DNA of 64,000 nucleotides from Gammaproteobacteria bacterium (lineage in GTDB: Bacteria > Pseudomonadota > Gammaproteobacteria > Steroidobacterales > Steroidobacteraceae): assembly GCA_003164785.1 (NCBI GenBank), contig PLUE01000062.1, positions 186,001 to 250,000 of the forward strand, given 5' to 3'. Of the stretch, positions 32,682 through 47,314 are shown one piece after another. The notes under the pieces are model-generated. The model was not told the origin of the DNA. It saw only the letters and a program-made list of their open reading frames with translations, and made no database searches. The stretch's first letter is position 1. Each line of letters begins with the position of its first letter. The position numbers and the translations under genes were made by a program.

Positions 32682-32985
32682 GATTTCGCAAGCTCTATCG
32701 CCGGTTACGGCGACGAATTACATAGACTCGTCGACGAAACGCGGGCCAGTGGCCGGCCTCGAGCAAACACTGACCGTCCCGCAGGGCCTTCCGGGACGTG
32801 CATGGTACCGACATAGGGTGTATGCGCCCGGCTTGCACACGGGCTATGGTGTAAAAACGCTGCCGGGAATTCGCGAAGCAATCGAGGAAGGCCGGTGGGA
32901 TGAAGCCAAACAGTACATTGGGGTGGTCGCGCGGGCGTTGGACGCCTACAGTGACCGACTGGACGGCGCCCGCGCGGCGCACTAA
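32682..32985 (+). pseudogene. Remnant of an M28-family glutamate carboxypeptidase-like gene
   Basis: Codons from 32682 spell DFASSIAGYGDELHRLVDETRA, then the frame shifts near 32750 to EQTLTVPQGLPGRAWYRHRV and continues APGLHTGYGVKTLPGIREAIEE to a stop at 32985. Both pieces resemble the C-terminal dimerisation domain of transferrin-receptor-like M28 peptidases (NAALADase/PSMA family). The zinc-peptidase domain and most of the protein are missing, with an internal deletion and frameshift. It cannot encode an active peptidase. Confidence 0.7.
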
Positions 32986-33072
32986 TGGGTACCCTTAGCG
33001 TAGGGTCCTCATTGCGGCTGTAGTCGTGTATCGTGCCGGACGAGAGTTTGGATAATTTGAAGGAGATGACTG

Positions 33073-33288
33073 ATGACCGAAGAGAAGCAACAAAAGTTCA
33101 CGGCCAAGGTGCGCCGCGGTCTGGTGTGGATACACACGGTCGCCAGCGCCGAACTCGCCAAGAAAAAGGCGGAGGCCACCGGCGTGAGAATCGAAGGTTT
33201 CACCGCCAGCGAGCTGGCCGACGTGGAGTCCGCGTTGACCTGGATAACGCAGAATAAAGAATCCCAGAGCTCGGAACCCGCCGCCTGA
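33073..33288 (+). CDS. Small conserved-looking protein of unknown function
   Basis: A 71-residue frame with GGAG before the ATG: MTEEKQQKFTAKVRRGLVWI, HTVASAELAKKKAEATGVRI, SELADVESALTWITQNKE. It has no signal or membrane helix and looks helical and charged. Normal codon use and a good ribosome site support expression; no family is recognised. Confidence 0.6.
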   Translation: MTEEKQQKFTAKVRRGLVWIHTVASAELAKKKAEATGVRIEGFTASELADVESALTWITQNKESQSSEPAA

Positions 33289-33403
33289 ACCGATTGGGGG
33301 TTCGCGGCAGCTCACGAGCGGCAGCGTCGCGAATCCTCGATGCGTCCCGGCGGCTTGATAATCCGTAAGCCTTTGACGCTGAAAGGACTGCGTTAAACTA
33401 AAC

Positions 33404-34732
33404 ATGGCCCGAAAACGTGCATTAGTCGTCGACGATTCGAAGTCGGCCCGCGTAATTTTGAGTCGAATGCTCGAGAAATACGACATCGAGGTCGACATGG
33501 CCGAGTCGGCGGAGCTCGCCATCGAGTACTTGAAGCATAATCGACCGGATGCCATTTTTATGGACCATCTCATGCCTGGGATGGATGGATTGCAGGCCGT
33601 GCAGGCGATCAAGAGCAACCCGCAAACGGCGATGATTCCCATCATGATGTACACCTCGCAAGAGGGTGAACTGTACGTAGGACAGGCTCGTGCATTGGGG
33701 GCGATGGGCGTACTACCCAAGCAGGTACGCCCTGTGGATGTGTCGAAGGTTTTGTACGAATTACATTTGTTGCCCGATCGCCGTGATATGGCCGAGCCTG
33801 CCTTGCTGCCGGTGGAACTCGATGCAACCACCGCGCTGCTGGAGAGCAAGCCGATTTCTCCCGATTGGGCACGGAGGGTCGAGGCGACCGTCAAAGAGCA
33901 GTCGGTGGACCTGCGCCGATTCATCGTGGCGAGTCTGGACAGCTTTGCATCGAGAATCGTCAGCGATGTGGGCGCAGCCACTCCGGTCTCGGCGGAGCCG
34001 CCGCCGTTTCCCGCGCCCGTTCCGCGGCAGCCGGTTTGGCCATGGGCCGTGGCACTGGTGGTCCTTCTCGGCATGGGTGTTGCCTGTGCGGTGTTCTGGT
34101 CTTTGAGCCGCGAAGAGCTGGCTAAAGCGCGCGTCGAGCTTGCGGCGCTCCATGCGGCCAATGCCGACTTGAACCGGTCAGGGGACGAACTTGCGGCGAT
34201 GAATAAAGAGCTGACCGCGGCACTTGCGGCAAGCACCGCCTCGCAAATGGCGCCGGCGTCCACGGCGGGCCCGTTGACGGGTCGCGTCGAGCCCGTCCCC
34301 TACGGCGAAATTCCCTTCGATCGGAGCCGTTTGGACGCACTACGAGATTTTCTCGCCAAACTGGAAATCCAGGGCTTTCGTGGCACCGTGAAAGTAACCA
34401 GCGCGGAAGGTCTCTTTTGTCTCAGTGGTAATGGCACGGACGGGTATGTGCCTGCGAATGCGGTCCTGCTAATCGGCAAATGCGATCTGGTCGGCAACCC
34501 GTTCGAGGATGGATTGACGACCCAGCAACGACAGTCGTTGGGCTTTGCCAATTTGGTTGCGGGGGTGCGTCAACGCAGTGCCGGCGCAATCAGCGTGGTC
34601 ATCGAGAATGTGGGGAGTTCCCACACCGTCACACCCTATCCGCTGCGCAACGATTCGGTGACCGCGGGAGAATGGAACCGCGCTGCCGCGGCCAACAACC
34701 GGGTCGAATTTTCGGCCGATCCGGCCCCTTAG
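33404..34732 (+). CDS. Receiver-domain protein with transmembrane anchor and unknown periplasmic domain
   Basis: The 442-residue product has a complete CheY-like receiver domain (phosphoacceptor Asp54 in FMDHLMP, Asp10/Asp11, Thr84, Lys106 in VLPKQ) in residues 1-120, then a linker, one transmembrane helix (about 212-232, WPWAVALVVLLGMGVACAVF), a coiled coil (about 235-272) and a C-terminal domain (300-440) with two cysteines (GLFCLS, IGKCDL). The membrane helix puts receiver and C-terminal domain on opposite sides. No kinase is adjacent. No family is recognised for the last domain. Confidence 0.75.
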   Translation: MARKRALVVDDSKSARVILSRMLEKYDIEVDMAESAELAIEYLKHNRPDAIFMDHLMPGMDGLQAVQAIKSNPQTAMIPIMMYTSQEGELYVGQARALGAMGVLPKQVRPVDVSKVLYELHLLPDRRDMAEPALLPVELDATTALLESKPISPDWARRVEATVKEQSVDLRRFIVASLDSFASRIVSDVGAATPVSAEPPPFPAPVPRQPVWPWAVALVVLLGMGVACAVFWSLSREELAKARVELAALHAANADLNRSGDELAAMNKELTAALAASTASQMAPASTAGPLTGRVEPVPYGEIPFDRSRLDALRDFLAKLEIQGFRGTVKVTSAEGLFCLSGNGTDGYVPANAVLLIGKCDLVGNPFEDGLTTQQRQSLGFANLVAGVRQRSAGAISVVIENVGSSHTVTPYPLRNDSVTAGEWNRAAAANNRVEFSADPAP

Positions 34733-35559
34733 AAGGCGACTCTGATGAACATCTCGGGACCCTGGGTGCTGAAATCGAAGAGACCGGCCTCGGAGGATTT
34801 CATCGACGAGAGATGCGCTGTGATCACGGTGTAGCCCAAGCCCAGCGCAACGTTCGGGCGATAGCGGTATAGGGCGTCCAATTCGTAAAACCCCAGTGAG
34901 CCGTCGAGATTATTGACGTGCACCGACAAGTATTGGGCGCGGCCGTCCAGATAGAATCGCCTGCTGATTGACCACGCGGCGTCCACACCCGCTGTGGGCA
35001 CGGGACCTGCCTGGTCGTCGGTCTGTATATCGTGGCGAGTTGAGGTCTCGACCTTGGCCATCGCCGATATTTCCGTGACATGCACGCCGATAGTCCCGGC
35101 AATTTCCAGTTTCTCACTGTGCCAGAAGGAATATTCGTAGGTAATCCCGAAGGTGTGCAGGTTCAGTTGGGTTTGCAGCGGATCCTTGGGCTCGAACGTC
35201 GTATCGCGGAAGGTGATGGGCGTGGCGCCAACGATGGTGTCGCCGCTCCGATCCAAGGTGAAGTAATCGAAACTGATCCGTTGTCGAGTAGCCACGCGCA
35301 CGATCGCCTGGAACTTGGGCTCGAAATCCGACTTGTCCAACCCGAACTCACCTTCGCCATTCAGCGTGGTCCCCTGCGTTTGCGCGCTGCTGTCCGCTCG
35401 CAGAGTGGTCGCCGACGAGACATGCATGAACCCCAGCGAGATCCGGACACGGTCATCGGTCGGACTAAAATAATCATCGGCCTCCGCGTGAGCCCACCGC
35501 CCCGTGCACAGGGCAATCGAGCCCAGGAGCGCCAGGCATGCCGTGTTTTTCGTGATCAC
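34729..35559 (-). CDS. Outer-membrane beta-barrel protein
   Basis: A GTG start at 35559, with AGGAG 6 bases before it, gives 276 residues beginning MITKNTACLALLGSIALCTG, a signal peptide cleaved near AHA-EADD. The mature part alternates amphipathic strands (VRISLGFMHVSSATTLRAD, RISFDYFTLDRSG, FGITYEYSFWHSEKLEI, VALGLGYTVITAHL) and ends in Phe, typical of outer-membrane barrels. The size and strand pattern suggest eight to twelve strands. No specific family is certain. Its stop overlaps the convergent receiver-domain gene. Confidence 0.75.
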   Translation of the reverse strand: MITKNTACLALLGSIALCTGRWAHAEADDYFSPTDDRVRISLGFMHVSSATTLRADSSAQTQGTTLNGEGEFGLDKSDFEPKFQAIVRVATRQRISFDYFTLDRSGDTIVGATPITFRDTTFEPKDPLQTQLNLHTFGITYEYSFWHSEKLEIAGTIGVHVTEISAMAKVETSTRHDIQTDDQAGPVPTAGVDAAWSISRRFYLDGRAQYLSVHVNNLDGSLGFYELDALYRYRPNVALGLGYTVITAHLSSMKSSEAGLFDFSTQGPEMFIRVAF

Positions 35560-35744
35560 TCGGTTCTCCTCAATAGTCATCGGGTGCCTCGCGCTAGGAT
35601 GCGGGAATATCCGGGAACACACAAAGTTTCAATACCCTGCCGGTCTTCGCGAGTCCGATGTGATCTCGATCTCGCCATCGACGATGGTTTCACGCGCCTG
35701 CATACCCTATCGGTCCACGGACCGCTGTGACGCGCTTGGCGTCG

Positions 35745-35773
35745 CCGACATGTGACGCAAATCGAAGTAGAAT
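35745..35773 (+). promoter_or_regulatory. Sigma-70-like promoter of the SPOR lipoprotein gene
   Basis: CCGACA, 17-base spacer, TAGAAT (5 of 6 for the -10, 4 of 6 for the -35). The predicted start is about 30 bases before the ATG at 35811. Confidence 0.45.
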
Positions 35774-35810
35774 AGCGACTGGCACCAGATACCTTAAGTT
35801 GAGCTAGAAA

Positions 35811-36566
35811 ATGAACAGCAATAAAATCGTGTTGGGGTTGTGTTGTGCGTTGCTGATCTTGTCGGGCTGCAGCCGCCAGCAAAGCGACTGGCAGAAGACT
35901 CGAGAGACGAACACCACGGATTCCTACGAACTCTTCTTGAAGAAGTACCCGAGCGGCGAATTCACGGCGCAGGCTCAGGCGCGACTCAAGGAGCTGTCCG
36001 AAGAACGCGACTGGCAAAAGGCGCGCGACGCCGACACGCCAGAGGCCTATCAAGCCTTTTTGAAGCAATATCCCGACGGCAAGTGGACCGAGGAAGCGCG
36101 CATCCGCGTCGAGAACTTCACGCTCGCGCAGGCCCCCTCGGGGGCTGCGCCGCCCACGGCCGGCGCCGAGCCCGGCGCGGTATCCGGAAGCGATCAGGGC
36201 GCAGCCACACCCGCGGCTCCCGCCACCCCGCCCGCTGCAGTGCCGAAGGGGCCTGCCCCTTCAGCCGCATCAGCAAAGCCGGCGCCCAAGCCCGCCGTGC
36301 AACCGGCGAAGAGTTCCGGTCCTTACGGCGTTCAATTAGGGGCCTTCAAATCGGGTGCGGCCGCGGCTCATGAGCGTTGGGCGAAACTGCAAAAGGACTA
36401 TCCCGCGATCGTGGGCGGGTTGTCCTCCAAGGTGTCGCCGAAACAGACCGATTCCGCAACGCTGTATCGATTGCAGATCACCGGCCTGACGGAAAAGCAC
36501 GCACGGGACATCTGCAACTCGCTCAAGTCGAAAGCTCAGGGCTGCGTGGTGCTTCGGCCGTCTTGA
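35811..36566 (+). CDS. Lipoprotein with SPOR domain
   Basis: The 251-residue product has a lipoprotein signal (LCCALLILSGCSRQ), two tandem repeats of the DWQKARDADTPEAYQAFLKQYPDG kind (short TPR-like units with YP endings), a proline/alanine-rich linker and a C-terminal SPOR domain (YGVQLGAFKSGAAAAHERWAKL ... YRLQITGLTEKHARDICNSLK). SPOR domains bind denuded septal peptidoglycan, so it is likely at the division site. It overlaps the convergent ptrB gene by 44 bases. Confidence 0.85.
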   Translation: MNSNKIVLGLCCALLILSGCSRQQSDWQKTRETNTTDSYELFLKKYPSGEFTAQAQARLKELSEERDWQKARDADTPEAYQAFLKQYPDGKWTEEARIRVENFTLAQAPSGAAPPTAGAEPGAVSGSDQGAATPAAPATPPAAVPKGPAPSAASAKPAPKPAVQPAKSSGPYGVQLGAFKSGAAAAHERWAKLQKDYPAIVGGLSSKVSPKQTDSATLYRLQITGLTEKHARDICNSLKSKAQGCVVLRPS

Positions 36567-38619
36567 GCTCGCCAAGAATGAACGCGTATTCCATGGCGGT
36601 TTCCCGATAGCGCTGAAACCGCCCGGATTTGCCGCCGTGACCTGAGTCCATGTCGACGTAGAGCAAGAGGGCGTTGTGGTCGGTTTTCAGCGAGCGTAGC
36701 TTCGCCACCCATTTCGCCGGTTCGTAATATTGAACCTGGCTGTCCCACAATCCGGTGGTGACGAGCATTGCGGGATACGCCTGCGCACGGACGTTATCGT
36801 AGGGAGAGTAAGACAGCATATAGTCGTAGAATGCTCGGACAGCCGGATCGCCCCACTCGTCGTACTCGTTGGTCGTGAGGGGAATCGAATCGTCGAGCAT
36901 CGTGGTCACCGTGTCGACGAACGGAACCTGGGCGACGATTCCTCGATAATCCTGAGGGCTCATGTTCGCGATCGCACCCATCAGCAGCCCGCCGGCGCTG
37001 CCCCCCATCGCGAAGACCTTGCTGCGGTCAGCATACTTCTGCGCGACAAGAAAATGGGTGACATCGATGAAATCGGTGAAAGAGTTCTTTTTGCGCAACA
37101 GGCGCCCATCGTCGTACCACGCCCGACCCATCTCCTGGCCGCCGCGGATGTGGGCGATCGCATAGACGAATCCGCGGTCGATCAAACTGAAACGCGCCGA
37201 CGAGAATCCGGGGTCCATCGACAGCCCATACGAGCCATAGGCGTACTGCAGCAGCGGCGCGCTGCCGTCGCGGACGAAGCCCTTGCGGTGGATCAAGGAC
37301 ACCGGGATCTGCTTTCCGTCGCGCCCTGGCGCGAACAGGAACTCGGTCTGATAATTCGATGAGTCGAAGCCGCCGAGCACCGGGTCCCTCTTCAAAAGAT
37401 GCCTTTCACCCGAGCGCATGTTGTAGTCGTAGACGGTCGTGGGTGTGGCGAGCGAAGAATACGTGTAGCGAAGAGTCTCGGAGTTCAGCTCGAGATTGAC
37501 CGAAATGGACATGGTATACGCGGGTTCGTCGCTGGCGATGAAGTATTCCGCGGCGCCGGGGGCGAGCGGCAATACCGCCAGCTTGCGCAAACCGTCGCGG
37601 CGAACGGAAAGTGCCACGTAGTTTTCGAACAGGTCGAAGTCCTCGATGAACGTGTCGTCCCTGTGACCGACCAGATCCTGCCAGCGCTCCTGATTGCCTT
37701 CCTCGCCAATCGGAACCCACATGAGGCGAAAATTTCGTGCGCGCCAGTTGGTGCGGATGACAAATCGACCGTCCAAATGCTCGACCTCATATTCGTGGTC
37801 GCGTCGCCGCGGCAGAAATACCTTGAATGTCAGCTCCGGGTCGCTCGCGTCGGCGTAATGCCATTCGGATATGACGGTCCCCTCCATGTGGATGAAGAGA
37901 AAGCGGTCGGACTTGGATTTTGACACGCCGGTATAGAAGGTTTTGTCGGTCTGCTCGAACACCAACGGGTCCATTGCCGGATCGGCGCCGAGCGTGTGCT
38001 TCTTGACGCGAAGCCCGAGCAAGGTCTCCGGATCCTTCTCTATGTACAGGACCGTCGTGTTGTCGTTTGCCCAGGCCAGATCGGGCTCGACATCCGGAAT
38101 CTTCACCGCCAATGTCTCGCCGCTGCACAAATTTTTGAAACGCAAGGTGTATTGACGCCTGCCGACGGTGTCTTCGCAAAATGCCAGCCATTGCGAATCC
38201 GGCGAGACGTCGATTTCGCCAATCTGATAATAATCGTGGCCGACGGCCAGCTCGTTGACGTTGAGCATGATTTGCTCTGGTCCGTCGAGCGAACCCTGGC
38301 GCCGCGCGAAAATGGGGTGCTCCTGGTCGGGCTCGAAACGGGTGTAATACCAGTAGCCGTTTTTCAGATACGGCACGGTGGAATCGTCCTGCTTCAGCCG
38401 CGAGATGATCTCGCCGTAGAGTTCATCCTCCAATGCTTTGATCGCGCCCTGGTGCTGTGCATGATAGACATTCTCGGCGGTCAGGTAGGCGAGAACCTCG
38501 GGATTGGTGCGTTCGTCGTCGCGCAGCCAGTAATACGGATCCGACCTCGTGCCGTGCGGCGATGCAACGACATGGGTGCCGACGGCGGCGACGGGTGGTT
38601 TGATTTCCGGCAATTGCAT
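36523..38619 (-). CDS. ptrB: Oligopeptidase B (S9A prolyl oligopeptidase family)
   Basis: The 698-residue product has an N-terminal beta-propeller (RSDPYYWLRDDERTNPEVLAYL) and a C-terminal alpha/beta hydrolase with the nucleophile motif FAMGGSAGGLLMG, an Asp in the LVTTGLWDSQVQYYEP region and His in DSGHGGKSG. These are features of oligopeptidase B, which cuts short peptides after basic residues in the cytoplasm. The MQLPEIKPPVA start is chosen over an upstream ATG because it begins at the conserved domain. Monocistronic. Confidence 0.95.
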   Translation of the reverse strand: MQLPEIKPPVAAVGTHVVASPHGTRSDPYYWLRDDERTNPEVLAYLTAENVYHAQHQGAIKALEDELYGEIISRLKQDDSTVPYLKNGYWYYTRFEPDQEHPIFARRQGSLDGPEQIMLNVNELAVGHDYYQIGEIDVSPDSQWLAFCEDTVGRRQYTLRFKNLCSGETLAVKIPDVEPDLAWANDNTTVLYIEKDPETLLGLRVKKHTLGADPAMDPLVFEQTDKTFYTGVSKSKSDRFLFIHMEGTVISEWHYADASDPELTFKVFLPRRRDHEYEVEHLDGRFVIRTNWRARNFRLMWVPIGEEGNQERWQDLVGHRDDTFIEDFDLFENYVALSVRRDGLRKLAVLPLAPGAAEYFIASDEPAYTMSISVNLELNSETLRYTYSSLATPTTVYDYNMRSGERHLLKRDPVLGGFDSSNYQTEFLFAPGRDGKQIPVSLIHRKGFVRDGSAPLLQYAYGSYGLSMDPGFSSARFSLIDRGFVYAIAHIRGGQEMGRAWYDDGRLLRKKNSFTDFIDVTHFLVAQKYADRSKVFAMGGSAGGLLMGAIANMSPQDYRGIVAQVPFVDTVTTMLDDSIPLTTNEYDEWGDPAVRAFYDYMLSYSPYDNVRAQAYPAMLVTTGLWDSQVQYYEPAKWVAKLRSLKTDHNALLLYVDMDSGHGGKSGRFQRYRETAMEYAFILGELKTAEAPRSPELST

Positions 38620-38714
38620 GACGCTTGTCCTCGGGCAAGGCGGGAGTATAGTCAATCGGACAAAAACGTTACTGAGCGTTGAACATTGCAGGAATACTAG
38701 AGGGGTGGGCTGGT

Positions 38715-39143
38715 ATGCAAACCGTCAATCAACTATTGCGGCTCAAGGGCGGTCAGATTTACTCGGTCGCGCCCGACGATTCCGTTCTGCGGGCGATCGA
38801 ACTCATGGCGACCCGTCACGTCGGGGCCTTGCTGGTCCTGGATCAGGGGGCGTTACTCGGCATCATTTCGGAGCGGGACTACGCGAGAAAGGTCATTCTG
38901 AAGAACCGGTCGTCGCACGATACCCCGGTCGGAGACATCATGACCCCGTCGCCGGTGACGGTCGGGCCGCAAGACACCGTCCACCGCTGTATGGAGATCA
39001 TGACGGAGGGCCGTTTTCGGCACCTGCCGGTGGTGGATTCCGGCCGCGTCGTCGGGATGCTCTCGATTGGCGACCTCGTGAAAGCGGTGATCGAGGATCA
39101 GAGCCAGAAAATTGAGCAATTGGAGCGCTATATCGCTGGTTGA
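38715..39143 (+). CDS. Tandem CBS-domain protein
   Basis: The 142-residue product consists of two CBS motifs (VAPDDSVLRAIELMATRHVGALLVLD... ; VGPQDTVHRCMEIMTEGRFRHLPVVD), forming one Bateman module. Such stand-alone proteins bind adenine nucleotides and act as sensors, with no partner visible here. GAGGGG precedes the ATG. The stop codon overlaps the -35 element of the gltB promoter. Confidence 0.92.
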   Translation: MQTVNQLLRLKGGQIYSVAPDDSVLRAIELMATRHVGALLVLDQGALLGIISERDYARKVILKNRSSHDTPVGDIMTPSPVTVGPQDTVHRCMEIMTEGRFRHLPVVDSGRVVGMLSIGDLVKAVIEDQSQKIEQLERYIAG

Positions 39144-39167
39144 CGATGTTGGCTACCTAGGTATCAT
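39140..39167 (+). promoter_or_regulatory. gltB promoter
   Basis: TTGACG, 16-base spacer, TATCAT: five of six matches in each element. It overlaps the CBS gene stop and leaves a leader of about 130 bases before gltB. The leader contains a GC-rich dyad (GGCGCC-TCCG-GGGCGCC type) near 39212-39229. Confidence 0.6.
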
Positions 39168-39306
39168 GAGATCCATACATAGGCACGCCTAACGGCGTTT
39201 GCCCACATCTGGCGCCTCCGGGGCGCCTAGAACCGATTTAAGTTATTGTTTATAAAAGGTTCTGCGGATTGGCCGCGGGACGCGGTTGGTTGTGGACTCT
39301 TGGGTT

Positions 39307-43836
<4,530 letters not shown>

Positions 43837-43856
43837 AAGGGCGCGCGCCCGCGTAA

Positions 43857-45290
<1,434 letters not shown>

Positions 45291-45313
45291 AGTTTTTCGC
45301 GCCGCACGTCCTC

Positions 45314-45342
45314 GAGCACGCTTCCCACGATTCCGCGTGCTC
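45314..45342 (+). terminator. Hairpin at the end of gltBD
   Basis: GAGCACGC pairs with GCGTGCTC across a 13-base loop, 24 bases past the gltD stop. There is no T tract, so termination strength is uncertain. Confidence 0.4.
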
Positions 45343-45365
45343 CTGCGTGGCCGGGCGGATCGACG

Positions 45366-45884
45366 TCAGGCTTGCGTGTCGTTCACCCGCAGTTGCGTAT
45401 CGACCTTCGCGGAAATGGCGTGGAGCGCATCCTGAAGCTCCACAGCTTCCGCAGCGTAGTCCACGACCGTCGATTCGGCCGGCACCACATTGGCCAGCTG
45501 CTCGAGCTTGGCGTAATTCGCCTTACGGCGCTTCATCGGCTTTCGATTGGCCGGCTGCGAACCCGCGTTCTGCCGCGCAGTTGCGGACTCATGTTCGTCA
45601 TTCGCGGCCGCCGCGACGTTGCGCGCGAGTTCCTCGCGCAAGTCATGCAGCTTTCTGGCCCGCAGGAACACGGCTTCCAGCTCCATCATCAGCGAGGAGG
45701 GAATATCCCGTGCAAACGCCATTCGTTCGAGGAGCTTGAGGCGTGCCTCGAAATCCAGCAGCTCCTCCGCGTGATCCACCGACAACGAGTCTTGGGACAG
45801 CGATCGCAGTGCGGTACCAATGGAAAGGGTCTCGAATTTTGAAAATTCATCGAAAAAGGAGCCGATTGCGGCTTTCTTTTGCAT
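45366..45884 (-). CDS. Unknown cytoplasmic protein
   Basis: Read from ATG 45884 with GGAG upstream, the 172-residue product begins MQKKAAIGSFFDEFSKFETL and is mostly helical, with a central segment FEARLKLLERMAFARDIPSSLMMELEAVFLRARKLHDLREELARN, a basic stretch (KPMKRRKANYAKLEQL) and a C-terminal helix (VELQDALHAISAKVDTQ). No signal, membrane helix or recognised domain. It faces the end of gltD. No function is proposed. Confidence 0.6.
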   Translation of the reverse strand: MQKKAAIGSFFDEFSKFETLSIGTALRSLSQDSLSVDHAEELLDFEARLKLLERMAFARDIPSSLMMELEAVFLRARKLHDLREELARNVAAAANDEHESATARQNAGSQPANRKPMKRRKANYAKLEQLANVVPAESTVVDYAAEAVELQDALHAISAKVDTQLRVNDTQA

Positions 45885-45994
45885 CGTGGGGTCTCCGTCA
45901 CAGCGCATTCGACTGCGTAGCCGCTATGTTACCAGCCCGCTGGCATGCATCGCGCATCCCATCCGTTTGACATACATGTGTCGGACATTCCGGC

Positions 45995-46385
45995 TCATTC
46001 CAGCCAGCGATAGCCCATGCCGTAGACAGTTTGGATGGCATCGAATGCGGGATCGACTTGTTGGAACTTGCGCCGCACCCGCTTGACATGCGAGGTGATC
46101 GTGTTGTCGTCGAGCACAACGTTCGCGGCGTCCATGAGCTGCTGGCGATTCTTGACGTGCCCGGGATTGCGCGCCAGGGCATGCACGATCCAGAATTCCG
46201 TCAGTGAGAGCGTCACGGCGGAACCGTTCCACGATGTCTGCATCTTAATCCCCGTCGATCGACACCTGCATGGCGCTCCTTCGATTCGCGTAACTCTTGA
46301 CTTGATAGCCGTTCCGCGCCAATGCCGCGGAGTAATTCTTACGCAGCGCGGGTTCGTCCTCGACGATGGCAATGGTCTTTTTCAT
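45995..46385 (-). pseudogene. pdsR: pdsR-type response regulator with internal deletion
   Basis: The minus strand from 46385 encodes MKKTIAIVEDEPALRKNYSA and runs 46 codons into a stop (46245), matching the start of a receiver domain. In another frame, MQTSWNGSAVTLSLTEFWIV (46243) continues into TSHVKRVRRKFQQVD and TVYGMGYRW, the DNA-binding domain of the proteobacterial dedicated sortase system regulator. The rest of the receiver domain, with phosphoacceptor and linker, is missing and the frame differs. No PDS sortase or kinase is nearby. Confidence 0.7.
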
Positions 46386-46455
46386 GCACGGATCATAGCC
46401 GATCGGCGTGGTGACGCGCCGACCGAGGGGTCTTGCACGGGCGTTTAATTTGCAA

Positions 46456-46500
46456 GGGTCACAAAAGCGTCAACTTACTGTAAGACAGCAAACCTCTAAT
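46456..46500 (+). promoter_or_regulatory. PHO-box-like repeats upstream of the PhoB-like gene
   Basis: Three 11-bp-spaced units, GGGTCAC-AAAA, GCGTCAA-CTTA and CTGTAAG-ACAG, resemble tandem CTGTCAT-N4 PHO repeats, followed by a possible -10 TCTAAT (46495-46500). Matches are 4, 4 and 5 of 7, so this is tentative. Confidence 0.35.
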
Positions 46501-46512
46501 AGCGTGGCTTTT

Positions 46513-47238
46513 ATGTCCGCCATCCAAACGCAAAAAGAAATACTGATCGTCGATCGGGATGTTGCCGCAGTCGAGGACCTACGTCAGAAGCTTTCTGATG
46601 TCGGCTTTCTAGTGCGTGCAATCACCGATGGGACGGCTGCCATCACCGCTCTGGCGGAGAGACCCCCACATCTGATGATCATCGATTGGAACATGCCCGG
46701 CCACGCCGCCCTCGAGCTCATCCGGGGTGTCCGCCGGGCGCCGGCGCCGCAGCCGATCCGCCTGATCATCCTGTCCGCCTTGAGCGCCGAGCAGGACGTC
46801 GTGTCGGGCCTCGATCTCGGCGCCGACGACTATATTTCGAAGCCGTACTCCCTGCGGGAAGTCGTGGCGAGGGTGGTCGCCGTGTTGCGGAGCTATCGTC
46901 ACTGTCATCAGCATCACGAGGTGACGGCGGGTGATCTGATGTTGGACTCCTCGACCAATCGAGTCACCGCGCTCGGCCGATTGATCAATCTGCGGGGAGT
47001 CGAGTATCGGCTTCTCGAGTTCCTGATGTCGAATCCGGGGAGAACCTTCAACAGGACGCAGCTTTTGACGCGGATCTGGGGCGCCGACAGCGAAGTCGAC
47101 GAACGGACCGTCGACGTCAACGTGCAGCGGCTGCGAAAATTGTTGAGCGATTCGGGGTGCGAGTCCTATCTTCAGACCGTCCGCGGCTTCGGCTATCGGT
47201 TTTCGGTGCCTAATTCGATACCCGTGCGCGCCGAGTGA
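46513..47238 (+). CDS. PhoB-like (OmpR family) response regulator
   Basis: The 241-residue product has an OmpR-type receiver domain with Asp58 in MIIDWNMPG and the lysine in DDYISKPYS, and a winged-helix domain (NLRGVEYRLLEFLMSNPGRTFNRTQLLTRIWG ... RTVDVNVQRLRKLL ... VRGFGYRFS). This is close to PhoB. No phoR follows. It lies beside the pdsR remnant on the opposite strand and upstream of the LpxH-like gene. Control of phosphate genes is an inference. Confidence 0.85.
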   Translation: MSAIQTQKEILIVDRDVAAVEDLRQKLSDVGFLVRAITDGTAAITALAERPPHLMIIDWNMPGHAALELIRGVRRAPAPQPIRLIILSALSAEQDVVSGLDLGADDYISKPYSLREVVARVVAVLRSYRHCHQHHEVTAGDLMLDSSTNRVTALGRLINLRGVEYRLLEFLMSNPGRTFNRTQLLTRIWGADSEVDERTVDVNVQRLRKLLSDSGCESYLQTVRGFGYRFSVPNSIPVRAE

Positions 47239-47314
47239 TCGGTACTGTTAAATCTAGTGTTCCACGCGATGTTCCACACCTAAGTGCCTTAGTTGTCAAC
47301 AAATATTCTTCCCT

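Noticed and set aside
32749..32985. Intact 78-residue small protein after yadH
   Set aside because: The sequence is the C-terminal piece of an M28 peptidase; there is no ribosome site and the upstream part of the same domain continues in another frame, so it is a remnant.
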